Shown here: positions 46,141 through 53,860 of the stretch, one piece after another | Layout: every line of letters starts with the position of its first letter | How positions within the stretch are numbered: position 1 is the first letter of the stretch | NCBI GenBank assembly: GCA_026004775.1 | Contig: BPJU01000008.1 | Location: 244,369-308,368 of the forward strand | Direction of reading: 5' to 3' | DNA length: 64,000 nt | Source: Pirellulaceae bacterium | GTDB lineage: Bacteria > Planctomycetota > Planctomycetia > Pirellulales > Pirellulaceae | The notes under the pieces: generated by a model | The model's database searches: none | What the model was told of the DNA's origin: nothing | Seen by the model: only the letters and a program-made list of their open reading frames with translations | Translations under genes and position numbers: made by a program

Positions 46141-47441
46141 ACTTGTCGCCACGCGATAGGAAAGCGGTCGGTAGTTCCCGCCGATTGATGTGGCTGGGAC
46201 TTCAGAGCAACGAGTGGATGTTGGCCGCCGCCGTGGTTGCCGTCGTGGTGCTTTCGGCGATTTTGGATGTTCATCACACCTACTGGAACAATCCCCGCTT
46301 GAGTGCTCTGGATATTGCCCGCCAGACGGCGTTTCTGGGGATTTTTGCGCTCGGGGCGGCGGTCGTGATCATTGCCGGAGGTATCGACTTGTCGGCCGGA
46401 TCGATGATCGCCTTCAGCGGTACCATCTGCGCGACGCTGATGGTGCTGATGGCTCCGGATGTGATGAGTAATCCGCATCAACTGGTCGGCGGCAAACTGG
46501 TAGAACGCCCCTTGGGGTGGCAGGTAATCAGCGTGGCGATTGCGGGCACCTTGTTGGTGGGTTTCCTGATCGGCACGCTGCATACCTGGCTGATCACGGT
46601 AGTGGGGTTGCCGCCGTTTATTGCTACGCTGGCTACGCTGGTAGGTTTGCGCAGTTTGAGCCGGGCGATCTGTGAAAGTGTCACGCAGGCGGTCTATGAT
46701 GCCAAGAGCACGCAGATCCAGATCTTCGACCCGGCGTTCCGATACTTGGCCACTTCGGTATGGATCCCGGTACTGATATTTCTGCTGTTGGCTGTGCTGC
46801 TCGGCATTCTGCTACGTGCCACGGTGATCGGCCGTCATATTTATGCGCTGGGAGGCAACGAGCAGGCGGCGGTATTGAGCGGCATCCGTACGGACAGGGT
46901 CAAGTGGCTCGCCTACTGCCTCGGCTCGGTCACCTCCTCGATCGCCGGAATCCTGTATATCGGCGACCAGAGCGTGGCGGATCCCCAGACCTTGGGGCGC
47001 GGCTATGAGCTGAATGCGATTGCGGCGGCGGTGGTGGGAGGCTGTAGCCTTCAGGGAGGTGTAGGGACGGTACCGGGTACGGTGTTAGGAGCGCTTTTCC
47101 TGCGGTGCGTGATCGACGGCGTGGCCAAAATCATCAAGACGGGAGCCGACGTCTACGAAGGCCAAATCGTGGGTGTGGTGGTCGTGATCGCCGTGGCGTT
47201 CAGCCAATTCCGCCGGGGCGTCCGCCAAGGGAGGCAAATTTTTCCGGGAGCGATGGGTGTCTTTGCGCTGGTGGCGCTGTCACTGCTGGCCGCCGTGCTG
47301 GCAATGCTGATGGCCGAACAGATGGCGCGTTTCGTCCCCGGTGCCCAAAACCTCGACGCGCGCGGCACCGGCATGTCACTCGGTCTCCTGGTGCTGGTAC
47401 TGCTGGCCGGATGGAAATGGTACGAGTCGCGGGGCCGATGA
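46137..47441 (+). CDS. Sugar ABC transporter permease (RbsC-like), with C-terminal extension
   Basis: A 434-residue membrane protein overlapping the upstream binding-protein gene by 4 bp. The core (about residues 25-355) is the BPD_transp_2 permease: FLGIFALGAAVVIIAGGIDL, SAGSMIAFSGTICATLMVL, LPPFIATLATLVGLRSLSRA, GNEQAAVLSGIRTDRVKWLA and GTVLGALFLRCVIDGVAKI. It is longer than usual RbsC proteins (~320-340 residues): a further ~75 residues add two helices, GVFALVALSLLAAVLAMLMA and GMSLGLLVLVLLAGWKWY. It forms the channel with the ATPase encoded next. Confidence 0.92.
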   Translation: MNLSPRDRKAVGSSRRLMWLGLQSNEWMLAAAVVAVVVLSAILDVHHTYWNNPRLSALDIARQTAFLGIFALGAAVVIIAGGIDLSAGSMIAFSGTICATLMVLMAPDVMSNPHQLVGGKLVERPLGWQVISVAIAGTLLVGFLIGTLHTWLITVVGLPPFIATLATLVGLRSLSRAICESVTQAVYDAKSTQIQIFDPAFRYLATSVWIPVLIFLLLAVLLGILLRATVIGRHIYALGGNEQAAVLSGIRTDRVKWLAYCLGSVTSSIAGILYIGDQSVADPQTLGRGYELNAIAAAVVGGCSLQGGVGTVPGTVLGALFLRCVIDGVAKIIKTGADVYEGQIVGVVVVIAVAFSQFRRGVRQGRQIFPGAMGVFALVALSLLAAVLAMLMAEQMARFVPGAQNLDARGTGMSLGLLVLVLLAGWKWYESRGR

Positions 47442-47468
47442 CCCGAGGCGTCGCGGAGACCCTTGACG

Positions 47469-48989
47469 ATGGCTCTCATTGACTTCGAACACGTCACCAA
47501 GACCTTCCCCGGTGTCGTAGCGCTGGAAGACGTATCTTTGTGCATCGAGCAAGGCGAGCTGCATGCTATTTGTGGCGAAAACGGCGCGGGCAAAAGTACG
47601 TTGATGAAAATCCTCTCCGGAGTAATCACTGACTATGAGGGGACGGTCCGCGTGCGCGGCAACCCGATCCGCTTCCGCGGTACAAAAGATGCCGAGGCCG
47701 CCGGCATCAGCATTATCCACCAGGAATTGAATCTGGTGGAACAGTTGTCCGTGGCAGCCAATATCTTCCTCGGGCGGGAATTCCACCGATTCGGTTTCTT
47801 GCAACAAAGGCGCATGGATCAGGCGGCCGCCGCATTGCTGGCTGAACTGGAATGTGATTTCGATGTGCGGCAACGAGTAGCCGAACTGCGCGTGGGTGAC
47901 CAACAACTGATTGAAATCGCCAAAGCGCTTTCGTTGGACAGCGATATCCTCATCATGGATGAGCCCACCAGCGCCTTGACGGAGGCCGAAGCGGAACGGC
48001 TGTTTCGGGTGATCGAGCGATTGCGCCGCCGAGGTGTGACGATTTTGTATATTTCCCACAAGATGGATGAGATCTTTCGGCTGGCGGATCGTATCAGTGT
48101 GCTGCGCGACGGCCGGCTGGTCGCTACGCGCCGGAAAGAGGAGACCTCTCCCCGGGAAATCACCCATCTGATGGTGGGCCGCGAGATCGAAGCAACGCAA
48201 TTCGCCGGACGGACTCGGGGCGAATTGCTGCTGGAAGTGCGCAATCTGTCGCTGCCCTGGCCGGGTCACGCCCGCAGGTGGCGGCTGCGCAACATCAGTT
48301 TCACTCTGCATCGAGGAGAAATCCTGGGCATCGCCGGGCTGATGGGAGCCGGAAGAACGGAACTGCTGGAATGCCTCTTTGGCGCGGCCCGCGAGCCGTT
48401 CGAAGGCCAGATCCTGCTTCGGGGCCGACACGTGTACTTCCGCCATCCGATTGAAGCCCGGCGAGCCGGTGTGGCGATGGTCACCGAAGACCGCAAACGC
48501 CTCGGTCTATTCAGCCAGATGAATGTCCGCGAAAACGTCACCATCGCCCACCTGACGCGGCTGTCGCGAGCGGGGATCGTAGGAAAGCATTCCGAAGAAC
48601 AAGCGGCCGGTTCCGTGGTGCAACGCCTGGCAGTGCGTACTCCCAGCCTGCGTACCGCCATTACAGCTCTCAGCGGCGGCAATCAACAAAAATGCCTCAT
48701 CGGACGCTGGCTTCTCACACAACCGGACGTGCTGCTTCTGGACGACCCGACTCGTGGAATCGATGTCGGTGCCAAGGCCGAGTTGTACCGCCTGATGGAT
48801 CAGCTTGCCCGCCAGGGATTGGGAATCATCCTCACATCCAGTGAACTTCCGGAATTACTTACGGTGTGCGACCGCATCGTCGTCTTGGCGGAAGGCAGGC
48901 TGACCGCGGAGTTCTCACGAGAGGAGGCGAGCGAACACAAGATCATGGAAGCGGCTACCTTGGGCGCGCTCGAACCATCGGACGATTAG
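47469..48989 (+). CDS. Sugar ABC transporter ATP-binding protein (RbsA-like, two domains)
   Basis: The 506-residue ATPase has two ABC domains in tandem. The first has Walker A GENGAGKST, Walker B ILIMDEPTSAL and the H-loop ISHKMDEIF. The second is of the degenerate RbsA type: Walker A region IAGLMGAGRTELLECLFG, signature ALSGGNQQKCLIGRWLL and Walker B VLLLDDPTRGIDVGAKAE. Family members energise ribose/xylose/galactose-type importers. ATG 47469 is preferred to a TTG two codons upstream. It completes the binding protein-permease-ATPase operon. Confidence 0.93.
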   Translation: MALIDFEHVTKTFPGVVALEDVSLCIEQGELHAICGENGAGKSTLMKILSGVITDYEGTVRVRGNPIRFRGTKDAEAAGISIIHQELNLVEQLSVAANIFLGREFHRFGFLQQRRMDQAAAALLAELECDFDVRQRVAELRVGDQQLIEIAKALSLDSDILIMDEPTSALTEAEAERLFRVIERLRRRGVTILYISHKMDEIFRLADRISVLRDGRLVATRRKEETSPREITHLMVGREIEATQFAGRTRGELLLEVRNLSLPWPGHARRWRLRNISFTLHRGEILGIAGLMGAGRTELLECLFGAAREPFEGQILLRGRHVYFRHPIEARRAGVAMVTEDRKRLGLFSQMNVRENVTIAHLTRLSRAGIVGKHSEEQAAGSVVQRLAVRTPSLRTAITALSGGNQQKCLIGRWLLTQPDVLLLDDPTRGIDVGAKAELYRLMDQLARQGLGIILTSSELPELLTVCDRIVVLAEGRLTAEFSREEASEHKIMEAATLGALEPSDD

Positions 48990-49016
48990 CTTTCCCCATC
49001 CGGTGCCGAGATAGCG

Positions 49017-49496
49017 CTACTGGGACGCGATCCGTTCCGGATCTCCCGCGCCATTCGGAGCCGTACAGTCACGCAGTTGTTGAGCCAGCCGAAGCACTTC
49101 CGACGGAAGGCGCAAGGCAATGCGTTGTTCGTCGGGCAAATAGACGGTGACCACCAGGAATCTCCAAGGTCCCAGTTGCCATGTGTGAATTTTCTCGAAA
49201 CATCCCCATGGCAGCAGGACAGGTGGATGGAATGGAAAAAGCCAGGAAGGCCGGCACTGTAACAACAAGCCTTTTTCATCCACTCCGATCCATACACAGC
49301 CGTTATAGCCGATACCGCCGATCGATACCGACTGGAACCCCAGATGCAAGCGGGGCAGGGCGAACGAGCCCGGAGCTCGAAAAGATGCCGCCAGTCGGTT
49401 CCAACCCAGCCAGGAAATGATCCTGAGCACCGTGATCCAGATCGCCAACCACAGTCCCAAGATCAAGGCGAGGATGCCCAGGCCTTGCGGCAGCAT
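49017..49496 (-). CDS. Membrane-anchored hypothetical protein
   Basis: A 159-residue product starts with one hydrophobic helix, GLGILALILGLWLAIWITVL, followed by a soluble part with WIGVDEKGLLLQ, FPFHPPVLLPWGCFEKI and VVTVYLPDEQRIALRLPSEV. No known domain recognised. It is convergent with the RbsA-like gene and lies upstream of no obvious partner; the CBS gene is transcribed towards it from 76 bp away and may share a transcript. Confidence 0.7.
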   Translation of the reverse strand: MLPQGLGILALILGLWLAIWITVLRIISWLGWNRLAASFRAPGSFALPRLHLGFQSVSIGGIGYNGCVWIGVDEKGLLLQCRPSWLFPFHPPVLLPWGCFEKIHTWQLGPWRFLVVTVYLPDEQRIALRLPSEVLRLAQQLRDCTAPNGAGDPERIASQ

Positions 49497-49572
49497 CTCT
49501 CCTCCCCTGGCAGCTCTCCAGCCACCTTGTGCGACGCCGTCACCGCTTGAGCGGGAGGCGCCGAAGAACTTG

Positions 49573-50010
49573 CTAGATTTCCGCGAGTGCCGGTGGGGTT
49601 TGGCGGGCGATCAATTTGCCGATAGCCGCCATCTGCTCTGCCAGATACATCAGCACGTCGTCCAGACTGAGTACTCCCACCAACTCCCCCTGATCGCCAA
49701 CAACCGCCAGCCGGCGAACGGCATGCTCTTTCATAAGCTGCACCGCCTCGTGCCACTCAGCATCCTGGTGGATCGTTATGACTGGCGAACTCATCACTTC
49801 TTGCACCGGAGTGGTGAGCGGATCGCGTGTCAGCGAGACCACCCGCTCCACGATATCCCGGTCGGTGAGGATGCCGATGGGACGCTTTTCCTCGTCCACC
49901 ACCAGCAAGCAACCGATGACACGGTGGTGCATCCGTTCTGCGGCTCGCCATACCGATTCACTCCGGTCCGCCAAATCCACGCTGCGAGTGGCAATCGTAC
50001 TAATAGACAT
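49573..50010 (-). CDS. CBS-domain pair protein
   Basis: The 145-residue cytoplasmic protein is essentially one Bateman module of two CBS motifs: the first around CLLVVDEEKRPIGILTDRDI (about residues 34-53), the second around RRLAVVGDQGELVGVLSLDD (about 98-117). Such modules bind adenine nucleotides and report energy state. The gene lies in a minus-strand row with two universal stress protein genes, an association common in bacteria with energy-stress responses. No catalytic domain is attached. Confidence 0.9.
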   Translation of the reverse strand: MSISTIATRSVDLADRSESVWRAAERMHHRVIGCLLVVDEEKRPIGILTDRDIVERVVSLTRDPLTTPVQEVMSSPVITIHQDAEWHEAVQLMKEHAVRRLAVVGDQGELVGVLSLDDVLMYLAEQMAAIGKLIARQTPPALAEI

Positions 50011-50064
50011 TCGTTACTCCTCGTCCTATCTTTTGCAAAAAGCGTGCAGCCACACCGTCCGTGC

Positions 50065-50985
50065 TCATTCCCCCACCGCGCCCGCCGGAGGCTTCAGTGC
50101 CAGAATATCACACGGCGTTTTATCCAGGAGATGTTCCGCCGTATTACCAATAAAGTATCCCGCCAGTCCTCGCCGCGCTACAGTACCGATGACCAACAGT
50201 TCGATATCGGATTCCCTGATGAATCCGGGAAACACATCCCAAGCGTCTCCGTGCAACAGATGCCCGGTGGCGGGAACAGGAGTGTTAGCTTTTTTGAGCA
50301 GTTCGTCGAGGGCTTTGCGATGTTCGCATTCGATGTTCCGCACCAATTCTTCGTATTCTTCGGCAGCCATGTGGCTGCGCAACAGATTCTCCCCGAACAA
50401 AGACCAAGCAAACGCCACGTGCAATTCGGCGCCGAACCAGGCGGCTAATTGTCCGGCGGTATCGAGTACGGCACGATTGAGCTTTTGGTGATCTTCGTCG
50501 ACGGCAGCGATATCGACGGCCGCCACAAGGCGGTTCTGGAACAACGGCGAATCCGTACGCACCAACCAAACTTGGGCGGGACAGGTACGTAACAGCCTCA
50601 AAGCCGTCGTTCCCAGGCTGCCCGTGGCTCGGCTGCTGGGACCTTTGGCGGTCACAAAAACCGTATCGCTGTCCAATTCTTTGGCCAGCCGGGTCAGTTC
50701 GACAGACGTTTTTCCTGTAAGAAGGCGGACATCGACAGAGAGTCCTTCGCGGCGAGCTTCTTCGCCCAGGGCTTCCAGACGCTGTCGCTTATCGTTCAAC
50801 CATGCCTCGCGAATCGCTTCCAGGTCGGTGACTCCCCACCGCGCCGGCCATCCGAATTCGGGAACGACTTCCACCAATGTCAAATGAGATTCGTTGTGGC
50901 GTGCCACACGCACTGCCTGTTCCCACGCTGCATGCCGCTCGACGCGCGTGTCCACCGACACCAGCAATTTCTTGAAGGCTCCCAT
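50065..50985 (-). CDS. Tandem universal stress protein
   Basis: A 306-residue protein starting MGAFKKLLVSVDTRVERHAA, with two UspA domains. The first (about residues 1-150) ends with TRATGSLGTTALRLLRTCPA-like sequence (SSRATGSLGTTALRLLRTCP). The second (about 155-306) ends with RRGLAGYFIGNTAEHLLDKT, which retains the ATP-binding G-x-G-N-T/S pattern. Such tandem proteins resemble E. coli UspE. It is probably expressed with the CBS gene 54 bp downstream. Role: nucleotide-responsive stress protein, by family. Confidence 0.9.
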   Translation of the reverse strand: MGAFKKLLVSVDTRVERHAAWEQAVRVARHNESHLTLVEVVPEFGWPARWGVTDLEAIREAWLNDKRQRLEALGEEARREGLSVDVRLLTGKTSVELTRLAKELDSDTVFVTAKGPSSRATGSLGTTALRLLRTCPAQVWLVRTDSPLFQNRLVAAVDIAAVDEDHQKLNRAVLDTAGQLAAWFGAELHVAFAWSLFGENLLRSHMAAEEYEELVRNIECEHRKALDELLKKANTPVPATGHLLHGDAWDVFPGFIRESDIELLVIGTVARRGLAGYFIGNTAEHLLDKTPCDILALKPPAGAVGE

Positions 50986-51154
50986 GGGATTCACTTTCCA
51001 CAAGTCACCGCTTTCCTGCGCACCGGCACCCGTTAACGAGCACTACCCAATAGCTGCACAGCAAATCCAATGCCACACCATCGTAGCCAGGATACCTCAC
51101 GTAAGGGATGATCTATTCTTCTAACCTTTATACCTGGCAACGAGCCAATTTCTG

Positions 51155-51619
51155 TCACGTTTCAGCAGAAGTATCCGCCGGGCGAATGGGCAACACGACT
51201 ACCGGGCAAGGGCTGGCCCGCAAGACTTTCTCGGCCGTCGAACCAAATAACAGTTTTTCCAGCAAACCTCGCCCCCCAACCTTGCCCATCACGATGGCAT
51301 CACACAAGAAATCCTGTGCCTTTTGGACGATCTGAACGAACGGAGTGCCTTCGCACACCAGGATGTCGACCTCCACCCGTCCTGCGCCCAGTTCCTGGAG
51401 GCGTTTCAGTTCGGCGTATGCCCGCTGTTTCATCCGCTCGACAATCTCTTCACGGCTGCCAAATTGGTGGCTGGCGGCAAATTCAATCAGCGACGTGTCG
51501 ATCACGTGCAGCAGAATCACCACGGGTTGTTCCCCCGTGGCCAGCGCGACCGCTTGCCGCACGACCTCCTCAGAAATCGGCGACAGGTCAACCGGCACCA
51601 AAATACTGCTCCACTCCAT
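51155..51619 (-). CDS. Universal stress protein (single domain)
   Basis: The 154-residue protein starts MEWSSILVPVDLSPISEEVV and ends with the nucleotide-binding signature DAIVMGKVGGRGLLEKLLFG followed by STAEKVLRASPCPVVVLP, the G-2x-G-9x-G(S/T) pattern of ATP-binding UspA. It heads the minus-strand stress-protein group and is divergent from the Rieske/cytochrome operon, sharing a 550-bp intergenic region with it. Confidence 0.92.
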   Translation of the reverse strand: MEWSSILVPVDLSPISEEVVRQAVALATGEQPVVILLHVIDTSLIEFAASHQFGSREEIVERMKQRAYAELKRLQELGAGRVEVDILVCEGTPFVQIVQKAQDFLCDAIVMGKVGGRGLLEKLLFGSTAEKVLRASPCPVVVLPIRPADTSAET

Positions 51620-52169
51620 CGACCATCACTCCCCTGGTCCAAGTTGGTCACCCACAGTCGAACCGGGGCACTGCGGGCGGGTATCAACACCGACTGGTTT
51701 TATCTTAGCAGGTTGCCGTGGGCTGCTAAAGTGGAGAGGCTCTGGCAGCGGCCCGTTTATTCCGGAGATTTGCGCAACAAGCCTCATTTTTTCGGCTGGC
51801 CGTCAACGTGCAGCCGGCCAGCCAGGCGGGAGAGCCGGCGCGCTATCCGGCGCGCTTTGTACCGCATCGTCACACTACCGTCCAGAATATGTGTCAACAC
51901 AGGGCACGCTTTTCAACACGCAAGCCCCTCGCAAATCACGGCCTCCGGCGATAATGGGGACGGCTGTCTGGATTTGAGCATCCCGGGCCTGTTCTCGACA
52001 CCCGTTTGGCATCCGATGTGCTCGTTTGGCATCCGATGTGCTACATCCGATGTGCTATTGGCAAAGAGGCGTCGCTCTTAGTCCGTATACAGTCTGCGAC
52101 TTGCTACCCCCGGTGGCTTTGGGGCTGGGGGCACAGGCCGATTCCATCCGAGAATGAGGGACACTCGCC
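51620..52169. promoter_or_regulatory. Divergent intergenic region between UspA and the Rieske operon
   Basis: This 550-bp region has no supported gene and must carry promoters for both directions. Its one notable element is the direct-repeat cluster at 52,003-52,056. No clear sigma-70 box could be fixed by eye. Confidence 0.5.
52003..52056. repeat. Direct repeats upstream of the Rieske/cytochrome operon
   Basis: The 20-bp unit cgtttggcatccgatgtgct occurs twice in perfect tandem (52,003-52,022 and 52,023-52,042). A third, shortened copy of its 3' part, catccgatgtgct, ends at 52,056. The core acatccgatgt is close to palindromic. Located about 115 bp before the Rieske start codon, these may be operator sites for an unknown regulator, or a simple local duplication. 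Confidence 0.7.
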
Positions 52170-52778
52170 ATGGACGATAGTGATAGCAGCCACACGCAAC
52201 GGCCGCACGGCGCCGGGCCGACAACCGGCCGTTCCGCACGGCGCTTGTTCTTGCGCGTCGCCATGGCAGGAGGGCTGGTCGCCGGTTACGGCACGTTGGG
52301 AGTGATGGCCGGCCGGTTTCTGTATTCTAACGGCCAGCCGTCACGCCGGTGGCAGTTTGTGACGACGATAGATGCCTTGGCCGTAGGTGATGCGATCTTG
52401 TACGAAGCGCCCAACGGCGCAAAACTGATTATCGCTCGTCAAAAAGAAGGCGAGACGGACGACTGCTTTGCCGCCTTGTCCAGCATCTGCCCTCATTTGG
52501 GCTGCCTGGTACACTGGGAGCCTCAGAACGAACGCTTTTTCTGTCCCTGCCATAACGGGATATTTGACAAGGGAGGGAAAGCGATTTCCGGTCCGCCGGC
52601 TGCGGCCGGCCAGCAGCTCACACGATTTCCCGTAAAGGTCGATCGCGGCCGGCTGTTTGTACTGGCTCCCGTGGAATCGCTCCTCGAACTAAATGTAGCG
52701 TGCCGTTCGCACACAACCTGTCGATTGGCTGGGCATTTTCGAGCCCGCGCAGGGGAACCGCGTCGAGCTGAGGTGTAG
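52170..52778 (+). CDS. Rieske [2Fe-2S] protein of a bc-type complex
   Basis: The 202-residue product has a twin-arginine-type N-terminal anchor (SARRLFLRVAMAGGLVAGYG) as in quinol:cytochrome Rieske proteins. The cluster ligands are in SICPHLGCLVHW (C107, H109, with C112) and FFCPCHNGIFDKGGKAISGP (C125, H128, with C127 for the disulfide). It transfers electrons from quinol at the Qo site to the next carrier. The cytochrome b gene begins 4 bp after its stop, and an octaheme cytochrome follows. No cytochrome c1 or f gene is present. Confidence 0.93.
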   Translation: MDDSDSSHTQRPHGAGPTTGRSARRLFLRVAMAGGLVAGYGTLGVMAGRFLYSNGQPSRRWQFVTTIDALAVGDAILYEAPNGAKLIIARQKEGETDDCFAALSSICPHLGCLVHWEPQNERFFCPCHNGIFDKGGKAISGPPAAAGQQLTRFPVKVDRGRLFVLAPVESLLELNVACRSHTTCRLAGHFRARAGEPRRAEV

Positions 52779-52782
52779 GAGC

Positions 52783-53856
52783 ATGGCTGCGAGCCGAACG
52801 GGTTGGAAAAACCGCCTTGCTGCATGGTGGGCCGAACGAGTTCCGGTCAGCGGTGTGCAATTGCGCGAGCTTACCAACGAACCGGTCCCCAATCATCTGA
52901 AAAAGTGGTGGTTTGCCCTGGGTGGAACCCCAGCCTATCTCTTTCTGATCCAGGTTTTTACGGGAATACTGCTGGCTTTCTACTATCAGCCTTCTCCGTT
53001 GACGGCTTACGAGTCGGTTGCCTACATCACCCGCCATGCCGAGTACGGCTGGTATTTCCGCAGTTTGCACAAGTGGGGGGCCACCTTTATGATCGCGGCG
53101 GTCATCCTCCACCAGATGCGCGTCTACTTCACGGGAGCCTATCGACGGCCGCGCGAACTGAACTGGGTGATCGGAATGTGTCTGCTTCTGTGCACGCTGC
53201 TGCTCGGCTTTACCGGCTACAGCCTGGTCTACGAGCAGCTCAGCTATTGGGGAGCCCAGGTGGCCGCCAATCTCAGCGAGGCGGTACCACTGGCCGGCAG
53301 CGTGCTGAAACACCTCTTGCTGGGAGGCCCCGAATATAACGAACGCACACTGGCGAGGTTCTACGTGATCCATGCCGCCGTCTTGCCCGTCACGCTGATC
53401 TTATTGCTGGCGATCCATATTGCTTTTGTGCGATTGCACGGCGTCACGGAACTTCGCTTTGAAGATGAGGAACAGACGGAACCTCGCTATTATAACTTCT
53501 TCCCCGACCATCTGTATACCGAATTGTGCATCGGTCTGGTACTGATGATCCTGCTGAGTGCTTTGGCCACGATCTTTCCTGCTGTGATGGGTCCAAAGGC
53601 CAATCCTTTGGAAACGCCCGAAGTCATCAAGCCGGAATGGTTCTTCTATGTAGTATTTCGATGGTTAAAGTTGTTTTCTCTTACGACAGCCATTGTGAGC
53701 GCTGGATTTATCGTCGCTGCAATGTTTCTATGGCCATGGATCGATGCTCTGTTGATTCGCCTGACCGGCAATCGAGAAATCAGCACTTATATTGGTGTTG
53801 TTGCTACTATTCTCTTGACCGGAATGACGATTTACGAAGCTTTGGTGGAGCATTAG
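52783..53856 (+). CDS. Cytochrome b (b6-type, fused with subunit IV-like part)
   Basis: A 357-residue membrane protein. Bis-histidine haem ligands are H96/H110 and H197/H212; the extra residue between the second pair is the spacing of b6-type cytochromes. The region TPEVIKPEWFFYVVFRWLKL holds the Qo motif as PEWF rather than PEWY. Unlike plant b6/subunit IV, both halves are in one chain. With the Rieske protein it would oxidise quinol, probably menaquinone, and pass electrons to the octaheme protein encoded 4 bp downstream. Confidence 0.94.
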   Translation: MAASRTGWKNRLAAWWAERVPVSGVQLRELTNEPVPNHLKKWWFALGGTPAYLFLIQVFTGILLAFYYQPSPLTAYESVAYITRHAEYGWYFRSLHKWGATFMIAAVILHQMRVYFTGAYRRPRELNWVIGMCLLLCTLLLGFTGYSLVYEQLSYWGAQVAANLSEAVPLAGSVLKHLLLGGPEYNERTLARFYVIHAAVLPVTLILLLAIHIAFVRLHGVTELRFEDEEQTEPRYYNFFPDHLYTELCIGLVLMILLSALATIFPAVMGPKANPLETPEVIKPEWFFYVVFRWLKLFSLTTAIVSAGFIVAAMFLWPWIDALLIRLTGNREISTYIGVVATILLTGMTIYEALVEH

Positions 53857-53860
53857 ACTT

